A DNA stretch of 64,000 nt from Caprella mutica (Eukaryota; Arthropoda; Malacostraca; Amphipoda; Caprellidae): NCBI GenBank assembly GCA_947561585.1, contig CANNZV010001618.1:205369-269368 (forward strand), read 5' to 3'. A program made the position numbers and the translations under genes. The notes below the pieces were generated by a model. That model searched no databases. It was not told the origin of the DNA and was given only the letters and a program-made list of their open reading frames with translations. Shown here piece after piece: positions 38,101 to 48,347 of this stretch (position 1 is its first letter; every line of letters begins with the position of its first letter).

Positions 38101-38419
38101 AGTTCCTAAAGGTTTGTTATATGACCCACCCACTATCCGAATAGCCACTGTAGATGTTTATTTTTTAACTCTATTTCTGGTTCAATCAAATTAAATCACA
38201 GTATTTCTCCCTCAGCCGTGCATGAGGTGCGACAACAAGATTTCACCCTCAGCTAGACAGTGCCAGCTGAAAGGCTTCCACTTTCACGCTGATGACAAAT
38301 GCTTCAGCTGCTACCACTGCAACAAACCTCTTCTGGGGGGTAAGATGAAGATGGTGAGACACTTCCTCTTCTGCTCTCAGGCCTGCGTCAATGAGAAAGC
38401 CGAGCAAATCGAAGAGTGA
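26134..38419 (+). CDS. Tes: Testin homologue (PET + three LIM domains), complete, 11 coding exons
   Basis: Scaffold of actin-rich adhesions and junctions; in mammals Testin binds zyxin, VASP and Mena. Coding exons: 26134-26294, 26506-26690, 26964-27097, 27282-27722, 28039-28194, 28433-29018, 29673-29866, 35688-35831, 36147-36226, 36591-36672, 38216-38419. All have GT-AG borders and matching phases, giving 788 codons to TGA. The N-terminal cysteine/PET region (about residues 35-185) shows [19 protein letters not shown], then [20 protein letters not shown]1 starts at Cys596 (CEQCKQPM), LIM2 near CKACDELIF, and LIM3 at CMRCDNKI, ending soon after, which fits Testin and not Prickle (long tail). 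Human TES has 421 residues. The excess lies in a linker with about 13 undecapeptide repeats (residues 394-533). The start ATG follows possible acceptors at 26119 and 26124, so a 5' UTR exon is likely. Confidence 0.93.
26745..26945. mobile_element. TAGGGTA-family MITE in Tes intron 2, with a 40-bp perfect palindrome
   Basis: Left arm ATTATCGGTCAGTTTCACATC, right arm AACTGACCGATAATTTG ending ACCCTA. The centre, 26828-26867, is a perfect 40-bp palindrome around CTGCAG, made of GGTATCCATGATACC and its inverse. Confidence 0.75.
27751..27950. mobile_element. piggyBac-type MITE (200 bp, TTAA target) in Tes intron 4
   Basis: Flanked by TTAA at 27747-27750 and 27951-27954. Ends CACGTTAACTGCTGCACTGTG and, inverted, GCAGCAGTTAACATG. 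The TTAA duplication and short terminal inverted repeats fit a piggyBac-mobilised non-autonomous element. No coding capacity. Confidence 0.6.
28536..28952 (+). repeat. 33-bp coding minisatellite in Tes exon 6
   Basis: About 12.6 copies of a 33-bp unit (CTACCAAACCATGCCCAGAC core) encode [11 protein letters not shown] undecapeptides. All variation is substitution and no frame is broken, although the other two frames are also largely open. The repeats make a Pro/Asn/His/Gln-rich flexible linker between PET and LIM1, and copy number is likely polymorphic. Confidence 0.85.
29944..33979. repeat. 42-bp satellite-like array, about 96 copies, in Tes intron 7
   Basis: Unit of 42 bp (core TATGATAATCAGTAATTAAT) with a 41-bp variant lacking one A in ACATAATATG, plus ACTATG and AGTATG variants. 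The order of variants repeats with a period of about 1505 bp (36 units), for example 31081-31632 against 32586-33137, and a 10-unit block of 417 bp is duplicated near 30251 and 30668. The last units (33800-33979) diverge (GTTATTATTAA). Minus-strand frames reading [14 protein letters not shown] repeats are by-products of unit length. Confidence 0.95.
34195..35000 (+). repeat. Three tandem copies of a roughly 280-bp unit in Tes intron 7
   Basis: Each copy contains TATATTCCCGTGCGTATC-like text, then AAAAGCGGACACCAAATAAA, ATTATTAGTATAGACT and GCCCGTTAAAAATAACGGG. An inverted single copy is at 6375-6625. The AACGGGCAAGT and CCCGTTA ends suggest a transposon whose copies fused head to tail. Confidence 0.65.
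35001..35687. other. Right end of Tes intron 7, nothing recognised
   Basis: Contains repeated phrases such as TTTTACGATGGCGTAA (near 35100 and 35418), which suggest a decayed inverted or tandem element. The acceptor TTGTTTCAG precedes exon 8 at 35688. Confidence 0.4.
36673..38215. other. Tes intron 10, with a dispersed repeat
   Basis: 37710-37860 matches 5740-5890. 36380-36540, in the preceding intron 9, resembles parts of the foldback element at 56024 (TAATATGACGCTGAAGGAAC, TTGGCCTTTGTTTAAG). No extra exon is supported. Confidence 0.45.
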
Positions 38420-39170
38420 GAACATTCCAGTCTATAGTAAAGTATCTATTTGCCGGATGACATTTCGGTAGGTAATTAAAATATATTCATTGTGGAGAAA
38501 ACAGTGTTTTCTTCATGGAGAATATATTTTGATATGATTTTTTTATCCGATATTTTATTCACTTCTGGCAACTAATACTTTGCAGCTAAATATCTTCAGG
38601 CTGGTGAGTATGTATTTATAGATAGAATATTTTTACGGAACATGTGGGACTGCTAACATTTGAAATTAACTGTGATGAAAAAGTGCCAATTTTCAAAGTA
38701 GCTATAATCGAATGTATTTTTGTATTAGAATTGGTTGTATTGACTGTAGAATTATCTAAGTAGTTAACTGGATTGGAGACCATCATTTTATGGTCAGTTT
38801 AAGTTATATATTTAGTACGTTAATTTTTAATATACTTTATCTGTGCGTTGATTCTCTTACATTGAATAGCTTCATCTAATCACATTTTTTATTTTGCTAT
38901 GCAGCTAATTGAAATAATTGACCGAATACTTTTCCAGTAGATACACAAGGGCCATAATTAAGTATTAGTTGTAACAAAAATATTTCAAGATTTTCTGAAT
39001 TAGGCATTAGTTTTCTAATTTAATCTTTCTCTATATTTCTATCTAGTCTTAGTTACTTCTGGTCTCTACTCCATTCCAAACTATAGTTTACTTTAGTATT
39101 CATTACGGTAGCTAGTATGTGATGGAGAGTTAATTTTTAAAATACTCTATTTTATACTTTTGTACTTTCA

Positions 39171-39193
39171 AATAAATGATAAAAAAATTTATT
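39171..39193. terminator. Back-to-back poly(A) signals of Tes (+) and Arp6 (-)
   Basis: AATAAA on the plus strand at 39171-39176 is the first canonical signal after the Tes stop, giving a 3' UTR of about 750 nt. AATAAA on the minus strand at 39188-39193 lies about 42 nt after the Arp6 stop. Cleavage 10-30 nt past each signal would make the two mRNA 3' ends overlap. Signals are seen; usage is inferred. Confidence 0.6.
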
Positions 39194-39234
39194 CTTATTT
39201 CAATACCTAAATTACGGACTAGTTGAAGGAATGT

Positions 39235-42200
39235 TCACAAGTTGAATCTGGAGCAGATACTAGGGCCGCTCTCCTCCCACTCGTCCCTAGTTACTAGTTT
39301 TTCTGGGAACTGAGGGGCTTGAGTGAGACAAGCTGCACCCATCCAAGCGTCACTAGTGGGGCTTTAGGGAGGGAAGAAGTAATGGTCAATAGATTATTTG
39401 AACAAATTGGTGAACTGGTTATGAGGACCTGTTAGGGAAGTTACCAATTATGGGTCTGTTTTACATTTTCGGTCATTCAGTAGAACTTCTCTATAGAGAA
39501 TTACCAAGCATAGTGAACAAATGTCTTTAGTATAATAGCCATCAGATTTAGATAACTAATGGCCATTTCATGAAAAGAAAATTTGTTATCTATAGAGGTG
39601 TTCTAGTGTATAAGAAAAACTATAAAAACTGCCATTCAATTCTTATATGACCGAAGATGTAAACTGACCGATAATTCGTAACTCCCCTTAGCTATCTCAT
39701 CGAAGAGACTTACTTTTTAGAGAGGGTGACATTAACTTCATATTCATGAGGGGCGTTCGCCCTGACTTCACTGTAGACTCTTTCTCTGATACCAGGTATG
39801 TTGCAGTTACCACCAGTCAATAAAATATTCCTGTTGTATTAAGAGAAACAATAACAGATGAAAAAATTCTAGTAGGAATTTACTACCTTAGATTTCGTTT
39901 TGCTCAGACCCACACAACTAGTTTTGCTCAGACCCACACAACTAGTTTTGCTCAGACCCACACAACTAGTTTTGCTCAGACCCACACAACTAGTTTTGCT
40001 CAGACCCACACAACTAGTTTTGCTCAGACCCACACAACTAGTTTTGCTCAGACCCACACAACTAGTTTTGCTCAGACCCACACAACTAGTTTTGCTCAGA
40101 CCCACACAACTAGTTTTGCTCAGACCCACACAACTAGTTTTGCTCAGACCCACACAACTAGTTTTGCTCAGACCCACACAACTAGTTTTGCTCAGACCCA
40201 CACAACTAGTTTTGCTCAGACCCACACAACTAGTTTTGCTCTGACCCACACAACTAGTTTTGCTCTGACCCACACAACTAGTTTTGCTCTGACCCACACA
40301 ACTAGTTTTGCTCTGACCCACACAACTAGTTTTGCTCTGACCCACACAACTAGTTTTGCTCTGACCCACACAACTAGTTTTGCTCAGACCCACACAACTA
40401 GTTTTGCTCAGACCCACATAACTAGTTTTGCTCAGACCCACACCCTCACAGCTAGCCGTTCACTCACTTGTAAAGATGAGGTTGAGTTTCCAAAGGACAT
40501 CTCTTTATTGCTTCTCCAATGGCTTCAGTTATCCCCATTTGCTGCACACCAACATCAGACGGTCGGAACAACAACTCAGGAACGCTGAACCGCTCATTGT
40601 TTAGCCGTATCAGCTGAAAAATAAACCAATCAGTTAAAAAAAGTAGGAAGAAACAGATTCTTTCAAAATTTACCTTGCCAAATTATGAATGATGTAATCT
40701 GAGAATGAGGGAGGTTTTATGTTATTTTTGAATGTTATCATTAGGGTTCTGACAATATGCTTTCAAAATCATAGATCTTAACAATACATGGATGAAATGT
40801 TATAGAATACTCTCTACCTCTGATGTAGAACTGTTTTTTATACTACGTCTAAAATATTTACGGGTTCTATGATTTTAAGAGCATATTGTCACGACCCTAA
40901 TTACCTCATTAATGGACAACACAATTCTAGATCTAGCGATTTGCACTCATTCATGTGGCCACAGTAAGCTAAAACTGAATGTACTGACCTGCTCCCCATT
41001 GGGACTGCGGCCGTTGCTATCCTCCAGGGCCCTGAGATAACCTCTTCTGATGGAGGTGAAGTCAGGCAGTACGTAGTCTCTGAAGATGTCGTTGCCTGCC
41101 TTTTCTCTCGCCTTCTTCATGTCTGCATTGAAGTCTTGAGACACGAAACAAGAGTCCTCTTTCACCTGGTTAATTACGTATGTCTCATCCATTACATTCA
41201 ACTGTCTGAAAAAGAGAATTAGTAACTGATTAAGTCCTCAATTTTTCATTTTTAAAAGAAGCTGTAGCTAGCAAATTTGTTCATAGAAAAGTTAACTAAA
41301 ACAATTCTTTGAATCATCAATTAGTCATTAGTAGAGTTGTCACAATATGCTTTTAAAATCTTAAATCTTAAGAATATCATAGATTCAAATTATTAAATGA
41401 AATGGTATAAAATACTATTTACCGCTGGTGTAGGACGATTTAATGCTGCTGAATTAAATGCTGTTGAGTCTATGATATTTCAGGAATCTATGATTTTGAA
41501 AGCATATTGCAACAACCCTAGTCATTAGCTAGAACTTTTTTTTAGAAATATGCATTGTCAGCTGATTTTTGAACCCTAATTAGCTACAGTACCTACACAA
41601 TATAAAAGAAGTCGAAATTGTTTAATATTATTATTAATAGTCATCTTGAATTAATATTTCAGTGCATGAATTGCATAACTTTGAATGCTACTAGTCAAAA
41701 GATATTAACAGAATAAAAGCTCTCTCCATTTTAGTTGATTGAAGTCTCAGTTATAAATTGCATATTTTTCAAAATTAGGGAACGTCTAAGTAAAATATTA
41801 ACACTCACAGTACTCGGAAAGTGAGTACCAAAATAGGTCAGTCAGAAATTTGTACAACCATTAATTCTGGTCTCATTTCCTTACATTATGAACTGTTGTA
41901 AACTGCAAAGCTTTAAATAAACTATAATATAAATTAATTAATTTAATAGCATGGTGGTTTACACTGTAAAGTTTGATATCGAAATCAAAGATCATATTCC
42001 AGAAATGCAATAAAAAAAATACAAAGGACTTGAGAAAAATTCAGACAAGATAGTGGCAAAATGATTAAAAATCACTTGTGTTACAAAAAGGGACACAAAC
42101 ACAGTGACTGCACTCAAGTCAAAGGGGAAATGAAGAGGTGATGGTAAATAAAAACTAAATACCACAAAAATGTAAATACAGTTTAAAAAGATAGCGAATT

Positions 42201-45200
42201 AATAGCAACAATAAATTAAAAATAAGAATTACAATAATTTGTGGCACAAGAAAGTTCTTAACTTGTTCTTTTCAATCACACTATCAGTCAGTTTTCAATA
42301 AAAATTGACCTCGCCTTATTCATTCCTTTCAAGATTAAATTCTTGTTTTTAATAGAAAGATCTAGTCTTTAAAGAACTCACCTATAAGAAATGACTTCCT
42401 TCAAGTGGTTGGTAAGAACCTTGCCCCCCATATCCACTCTGATGACAGCAGACTTTCTCTTCTTGCCCTGAATGTAAGGGACGATGTGAGTGAAGCTGAA
42501 GCCAGAGTCTACCACCAGACAACAAAGTTGGTTCTTATTCTCCCTGTGGTACTTGTGAGATGATACGTCACCAGCTGTGAAATAAATAATAATGAAATAT
42601 ACTGATACCCGAGAGTTGAGAGGAAAGTATATTTTATAAACTATATATCTATCAAATTCTATCTATTCGACAAACTGTGACTATCTGACACTGTTTTGAT
42701 TATTTAGCTAATTTCTAATGTTCCAAAATTAGAATTTTGTATGGACTGGCTTTTCTCTCGCTGGAATTTGTTATGACTTGATTTTTCAAATAATGAACCG
42801 ATTCACTTTAAATATACATCTATCTAATGGTAGCCAGATTTTATCTTAAATGATAATAGAAAAGCGAATTACTAAATTTTCAGATTGATTTTTCTGTGCT
42901 AGTGACAGAATGCTCCTGGGAACTATAAGTTGGAACAAACTTAAAGCAAAATAAAATAATTATAGGTTCATATAAAAACACAAGATTATAATATTTGAAT
43001 TCACAAACTAGGCAATTCTGCTTCAAATTTATCAAAAATATTTTCCAAAAGAGTGTTATATTTTTGTACATTATTGAACCTGATAAAACTCATTTCTACT
43101 TTAATAACTCCTCAGTGGACTCAATAATTTATTGACAGTGACTATTTTTAGTTTGGAAATTAGCTGATAACTTATTCATATACTTAGATTAGAAGATAGT
43201 TTCATTCTATAGCTATCAGCTATATTAAATTATGGTTTTACTGAAGAAAAGATATAAATATATTGTCATAGTCACTCTGCATAGTTAATATTTTAACCAT
43301 AGAAAATATCCGCTTCAAAAATATATCAAAGAACTCTGAGTCATAGGAGAGTGATGGATATTCTAATGTTTGAGTATGAATAAGAAATGTTGGTAAATTC
43401 CTAGTTCACGTCACTATTTAATTTTTAGGGACGTGAACTTGGAAGGGGTATTTGGATCGGCTCCTAGTTCACGTCCCTAAATGAAATAGGGACGTGAACT
43501 AGGAATTTACCGAAATTTCTCCCGGTAGCTATGACCATATTTGATAACATATGGAATAAAAACGAAAACAATATAAATAGCAATTAATGAAAAAGAAACT
43601 GTACTAGCTTAGATGATATCCTTTAAACATTGAAATGTACATCTTTCCTATCACTCCAGGCTACAAGGGAATATTTTTTTAATGATACTTCAGAGACAGT
43701 TCTAGATGAGAGAAAAGAAAGATCAATACCGATAAAACTTACGATTAACCCTTAACAAAGCATCAACTTGATACTCCTCAAAGAATATCTCACTCATGGC
43801 ATCTTGAACAGAAGAGAAGTTGAAATAAGGTTCTGTGATGACCATAGAAGTGTTAGAGTGGTTCACATTGAAGACTTCTTTGCTGAAAATATAGTCCCAA
43901 ACTGTCTTCTGAACGTCCCAGTTGACTAGGTAGCCCTGCAATTAAAATTAGTTTGGACTTGTTTTTCTTTAGCTGGTATTTTTTCAACTATATTTTCAAA
44001 CTTTAAGAATGAACAGATTCACATGAAATGGTGGCTATATTTTATCTCTAATGGTAGTAGAAAATAAATTACAAAAAATTTCTGCATCTAGCATGCATTT
44101 TTTCTGTCCAATGACATTCAAGAAGAGATAATGTTAAATATTATGTTCCTTCCAATTGATGATTAATATTTGACATAGATTGATAGCTTTTTGAAGTAGA
44201 TAGCTAGCTATTATAAATAAAAAAATAAATGAATAGAGGTAAGATGAATGAAATCAATCAATTTTCATAAAGAAACCAGGAATCAGTCTTCAAAAATAAA
44301 AAGCAGGAATCAGTCTTCAAAAATAAAAAGCAGAAATCAGTCTTCAAAAATAAAAAGCAGAAATCAGTCTTCAAAAATAAAAAGCAGAAATCAGTCTTCA
44401 AAAATAAAAAGCAGAAATCAGTCTTCAAAAATAAAAAGCAGAAATCAGTCTTCAAAAATAAAAAAGCAGAAATCAGTCTTCAAAAATAAAAAGCAGAAAT
44501 CAGTCTTCAAAAATAAAAAGCAGAAATCAGTCTTCAAAAATAAAAAGCAGAAATCAGTCTTAAAAAATAAAAAGCAGAAATCAGTCTTCAAAAATAAAAA
44601 GCAGAAATCAGTCTTCAAAAATAAAAAGCAGAAATCAGTCTTCAAAAATAAAAAGCAGAAATCAGTCTTCAAAAATAAAAAAGCAGAAATCAGTCTTCAA
44701 AAATAAAAAGCAGAAATCAGTCTTCAAAAATAAAAAGCAGAAATCAGTCTTCAAAAATAAAAAGCAGAAATCAGTCTTAAAAAATAAAAAGCAGAAATCA
44801 GTCTTCAAAAATAAAAAGCAGAAATCAGTCTTCAAAAATAAAAAGCAGAAATCAGTCTTCAAAAATAAAAAGCAGGAATCAATCCTTAAAAAAACAGAGT
44901 TCAGCATTCAAATAAATAAGAAACAGGATCATATTTAAAAAAAAAAACAGGGAAAGTACTTTTTCTAAAATTGAATAAATTGTTCACCTTTTGGAATGGT
45001 AAAATGTAGAAGAGACCTGACGCATCCCTGCAATCTTCCAGCTGATCTCCAATGAAAGGTCTCCTCCTTTCACTCTTTGCTTTCATTACAGCATTTGGCA
45101 TAATTCTGAGGAAAAGCAAGGGTAATATAAGAATTATTATTGTGTAAATTATGAATTATTGGTCAGTTTCACATCTTCGGTCATATATGAAAAAAATTTT

Positions 45201-45411
45201 TTATTATAATATTATTTATTCTTATATGACTGACCGAAGATGTGAAACTGACCGATAATTTGTAATTTACTCTAGTAAAAAAAAGATTGCAAAGACTATC
45301 CTCATTTAATTAGTTGACAAAATATACTATTTACCTTGGTTTGCCTTGATTAGAATATCCAGCTTTAGCAGAGTAAGCTCCATTGTCGATGATGAAAACA
45401 CTCGAGGCCAT
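39235..45411 (-). CDS. Arp6: Actin-related protein 6, complete, 8 exons
   Basis: Nuclear actin fold subunit of the SWR1/SRCAP remodeller that exchanges H2A.Z into nucleosomes. Coding exons in transcript order: 45411-45335, 45105-44988, 43935-43743, 42574-42382, 41205-40989, 40613-40468, 39830-39714, 39361-39235. Lengths sum to 1188 nt, 395 codons plus stop, close to human ACTR6 (396). Family landmarks: [16 protein letters not shown] at the N-terminus, [68 protein letters not shown], and a C-terminus [11 protein letters not shown]. Exon 3 ends AATC, giving Pro at the RVN-P-GD junction, where vertebrates have Ala. Exon 8 was found by matching the ACTR6 tail and keeps phase (AA|C). Introns carry MITEs and tandem arrays. 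Tes is convergent. Confidence 0.93.
39433..39690. mobile_element. TAGGGTA-family MITE in Arp6 intron 7, copy 6
   Basis: Left arm TAGGGAAGTTACCAATTATG, TTACATTTTCGGTCATTC. Right arm ATATGACCGAAGATGTAAAC, TGACCGATAATTCGTAAC. The central part is longer than usual and has its own inverted repeat (TTCTCTATAGAGAA). Confidence 0.65.
39890..40442. repeat. 24-bp tandem array, 23 copies, filling Arp6 intron 6
   Basis: Unit TTTGCTCAGACCCACACAAC plus TAGT, very homogeneous. A block of six units carries CTCTGACC instead of CTCAGACC (40233-40380). It takes up about 550 of the 637 bp of the intron and ends about 25 bp from the exon 6 donor. Open frames in both directions are a result of the unit length, since the array is intronic. 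Confidence 0.95.
40741..40900. mobile_element. MITE, GTGACAATATGC family, copy 2 (Arp6 intron 5)
   Basis: Terminal inverted repeats TTAGGGTTCTGACAATATGC and GCATATTGTCACGACCCTAA, with inner arms CAAAATCATAGATC and TTCTATGATTTTAAG. Confidence 0.75.
41330..41521. mobile_element. MITE, GTGACAATATGC family, copy 3 (Arp6 intron 4)
   Basis: Ends TAGAGTTGTCACAATATGC and GCATATTGCAACAACCCTA. The flanks share TAGTCATTA, possibly the duplicated target. It is related to copies at 17063 and 40741. Confidence 0.7.
41960..42300 (+). repeat. Decayed copy of the GTTTAACGTCTGCTTCGG repeat in Arp6 intron 4
   Basis: Recognisable phrases are ATACAAAGGACTTGAGAAAA, TGACTGCACTCAAG, GAAATGAAGAGGTGATGGTA and ACAATAATTTGTGGCACAAG, in the order seen in 21490-22030 but with many substitutions. 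This is the oldest-looking copy in the window. Confidence 0.5.
43392..43511. repeat. Cloverleaf-like nested palindrome in Arp6 intron 3
   Basis: The outer arms GGTAAATTCCTAGTTCACGT and ACGTGAACTAGGAATTTACC pair over about 28 bp with one mismatch. Inside them a second inverted pair, AGGGACGTGAACTTGG and CCTAGTTCACGTCCCT, forms its own stem. The motif GACGTGAACT or its complement appears four times. It looks like a tiny foldback transposon. Confidence 0.75.
44268..44890. repeat. 27-bp tandem array, about 23 copies, in Arp6 intron 2
   Basis: Unit AGCAGAAATCAGTCTTCAAA plus AATAAAA (27 bp). A 28-bp variant near 44460 and 44680 and a TTAAAA variant near 44560 and 44775 recur about 217 bp apart, so an eight-unit block has been duplicated. 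It is intronic, so the Lys/Gln-rich and Phe/Cys-rich frames are not genes. Confidence 0.9.
45119..45275. mobile_element. TAGGGTA-family MITE in Arp6 intron 1, copy 7
   Basis: Arms ATTATTGGTCAGTTTCACATC, TTCGGTCATATATG and ATATGACTGACCGAAGATG, GAAACTGACCGATAATTTG, ending TTTACTCTAG. Confidence 0.7.
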
Positions 45412-46262
45412 TGTAACCAATATATTTTCAATAGAGACGAGTTATTATTGTTGTTCTTTGATTTAATTTAATAAATTTTAACATCTACTGCAGAATCTAA
45501 ATTCTTATCAATATTATTTAAAAAAAATATTTTTGTAAATAGTTGATACTGTAAGTCACCTTCCTTTGATAAATTCATGAGTACTTAAACCTAGTTGGTT
45601 AATAGGGTCCTGAGTCCTTTACCTATAAATGTGATATTTTACAGAATCACTATTAAATGTTCAAGTTGTAAATATAAATGATTTGAACATTAACAAATTA
45701 AAAGGTCTCCAAATACTCCTTCCTGCTTCTGTCTCCCTCTCCATTCTGAGTGAGTTTGTATATAATTATAATGTGTAATATATGTGTATTAATATTCTCT
45801 ATATAGGTAAAAATAAACTCTTTTTAACATGTAATATTTTAATAAATATATGATTTACAATAATTGAATAAAACTATGAAATATAAACAATGTGCAATAT
45901 TAAATATATGAAATGTAATTAGTTATATGATTGTAATAGATTACTAATATTAATCTTCTTTTACAGAGGGTACCTGTTACCCTCGCACCTCTCATTCTCG
46001 TACTCATACTTATACTCATAACATATCTCAATCTCATCATAAACCTTGTACAATATCTTTGCCTCTTGTATACCTCCATCCTTTACATCAATACAATTAC
46101 CTGAAGTCCATCTCCTTATTCCTCCTGACTACCTGAAAAGAAAGAAAGAGGACAATTAGCTTATGAATAGGAACAATCACAGTTATTAATGTGGATAGCC
46201 TGACCCGACTATTACAGCGCGTGACATATTCACGTTCTAGTACACTTTATATTAAATTTAAG
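45412..46262. other. Upstream region of Arp6
   Basis: AT-rich. At 45970-46140 the minus strand has an exon-like patch: an acceptor (CTTTCTTTTCAG) at about 46138, then a Glu/Tyr-rich frame to a stop, partly low-complexity (ATGAGTATAAGTATGAG). It could be a non-coding 5' exon of Arp6 or a gene relic. I do not assign it. Confidence 0.3.
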
Positions 46263-46564
46263 GAGTCTTTCCCGGAATAGCGGCGCCAAATTATTATCAA
46301 TATATTTATATTAAATGTGTATCAAAGATACCTAGTTAATAAAATGAAAATTAGATCATAAAAATTTATTAATGATAACCAATATGATAATGATAACCAA
46401 TATGAAAATGATAAAAAATATGATAATGATAACCAATATGAAAATGATAACCAATATGATAATGATAACCAATATGATAATGATAACCAATATGATAATG
46501 ATAACCAATATGATAATGATAACCAATATGATAATGATCCCCAAGTTCTCCGGCGTGCTCGTCG

Positions 46565-46936
46565 TTGGGGCGCAGCAGGAGCTTCTCCTGCTCAAATCGG
46601 AGAAATGTTTCCCTGTCCCCCGAAAGGGGGACCAATACCACCGTTTTTTCGGTGCACCGTCCCGTAGGCCTCCCGGTCACGTGGACGGGTGCTCTACTTC
46701 TCTTGGCTGGAGATGTTGAGCGAAATCCGGGACCTACCGTGTGGATGTGTGACATCTGCAGGGGACGTATCACAGGTAGGCACATATCACTCATGTGCAG
46801 GTCAAACACTCCACACTGGGTTCACCAGAAAAACTGCACTAAAATTAGACCTGCACAGTACACAAACACATGGAAATGCTCACTACACACGCAACCACCT
46901 AACACAAACACCACCCAACGCACAACCACCAGATAA
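46565..46936 (+). pseudogene. LINE N-terminal frame: 2A-like motif and PHD-like zinc finger
   Basis: The frame has no ATG here; it opens upstream of the hydrophobic run ALLLLAGD. The 2A signature D-V-E-x-N-P-G-P is complete. 2A peptides cause the ribosome to skip the Gly-Pro bond, releasing the upstream peptide. The following MCDIC, SLMC, HWVHQKNC, WKC pattern fits a C4HC3 (PHD) finger. The frame stops at 46936, where a frame change is needed to reach the endonuclease. Skipping activity is inferred from the motif. Confidence 0.65.
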
Positions 46937-48347
46937 CAATAATAGTAACAACAACAATGCCAACGCAAGCCTACCAAACAACACACCAAACACACAACCC
47001 CCAGATGATAACAACAATAATAGCAACAACAACAATGCCAACGCAAGCCAGCCAAACAACACACCAAACACTCCTGACCCAAACAACAACAACACACCAA
47101 CAAACCCCCCACAAAATGACAAAAACAAAACACTCAACATACTACAAATCAACATAAACGGTATACACAAAAAACACACCGAACTAGAACACACCATCAT
47201 CAAAAACAACATTGACATAATCACAGTACAAGAAACAAAACTAGCAACACACCACAAATCACCCAAAATACCCAACTACACACACATCAGAACAGACAGA
47301 ACACACAAACAAGGGGGTGGACTTCTCACATACATACTTAACTCCATCACTTTCACACAACAGAAAATACCACAGTACATCAACACACAAAAAACAGAAC
47401 TTCAAATCATCAAAATTCACTTGAACGCAAACAGACACATACACATCGCAAACACATACATAGCCCCACGAAACACAACAGATCCCAACCACCAAACAGA
47501 AGACACAGACATCACAAACTGCTTCACACATCTAACAACACTAACAAACTCAATCATCACAGGCGACATAAACGCACAATCAACACTTTGGCACTCATAC
47601 ACAGACGATCACAGAGGTACACTTATCGCAGACATCTTAGAAAGTTCCGATCACATCACATTAAATAGTAACACACCAACAAGGGTACCAAACAACACAA
47701 ACCAAAAACAAACATCACCAGACATCACAACAGCCACAGACACACTGCATAGACACCTAACTTGGAACACACTCCATGCACTCAACTCAGATCACCTACC
47801 CATCATTATCAAATACAACACAAAAACAAACTACAGACTAAACCAGAACAGAAGAACATACACAAACTACCACAAAGCAGACTGGACACAATTCACACAA
47901 GAAATAGAAGACACCCTACTAAACACCGAGACACCCACAAACATACACACACCAAACAAAATACTCACCAACGCCATACTCAGCGCAGACAAAAGAAATA
48001 TACCCAAGGACAAAATACACAACAAACACAAACTACTACCACAAGACATTAGAGACGACATAACACACAGAAACAACATACGAACACATAATCCCACTGA
48101 TCACTCACTAAAAGAACTTAACGACAACATTGACACAAAAATACAAAAACACAAAGAACAACTATGGAAAGACCACCTTGACGATCAGTGGGATCACAAA
48201 ACAAACACTCACATTCTCTGGAAAACCATAGCAGAGCTCACAAACAAAAAACCACAACAGGAACTGAACAACACAATTCAATTCAATGACACCACAGCCA
48301 CAAACAACAAGCAGAACAATTCAACAAACAATTCACAAACAACATAA
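46937..48347 (+). pseudogene. LINE apurinic/apyrimidinic-type endonuclease frame
   Basis: The frame is open from before 46937 to 48347. After an Asn/Pro-rich linker the endonuclease starts near 47131. Catalytic landmarks are the Glu in VQETKL, the Asp/Asn of TGDINAQ, and the Asp/His of SDHLPI. The C-terminal part (DHLDDQWDHKTNTHILWKTI) is the usual endonuclease-RT connector. The frame ends at 48347, with the RT continuing in another frame from about 48290, so a one- or two-base indel lies near 48280-48310. Confidence 0.75.

Noticed and set aside
26134..38419. Prickle/Espinas as identity for the PET-LIM gene
   Set aside because: The protein ends right after LIM3 without the long prenylated tail, and the N-terminal cysteine cluster and PET text ([23 protein letters not shown]) fit Testin better.
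39869..40441. 190-codon minus-strand frame of GLSKTSCV repeats and its plus-strand counterpart
   Set aside because: The array fills Arp6 intron 6; exon 6 ends at 40468 and exon 7 starts at 39830 with consensus splice sites, so it is spliced out.
44248..44907. Lys/Gln-rich plus-strand frame and Phe/Cys-rich minus-strand frames
   Set aside because: They are products of the 27-bp array in Arp6 intron 2.
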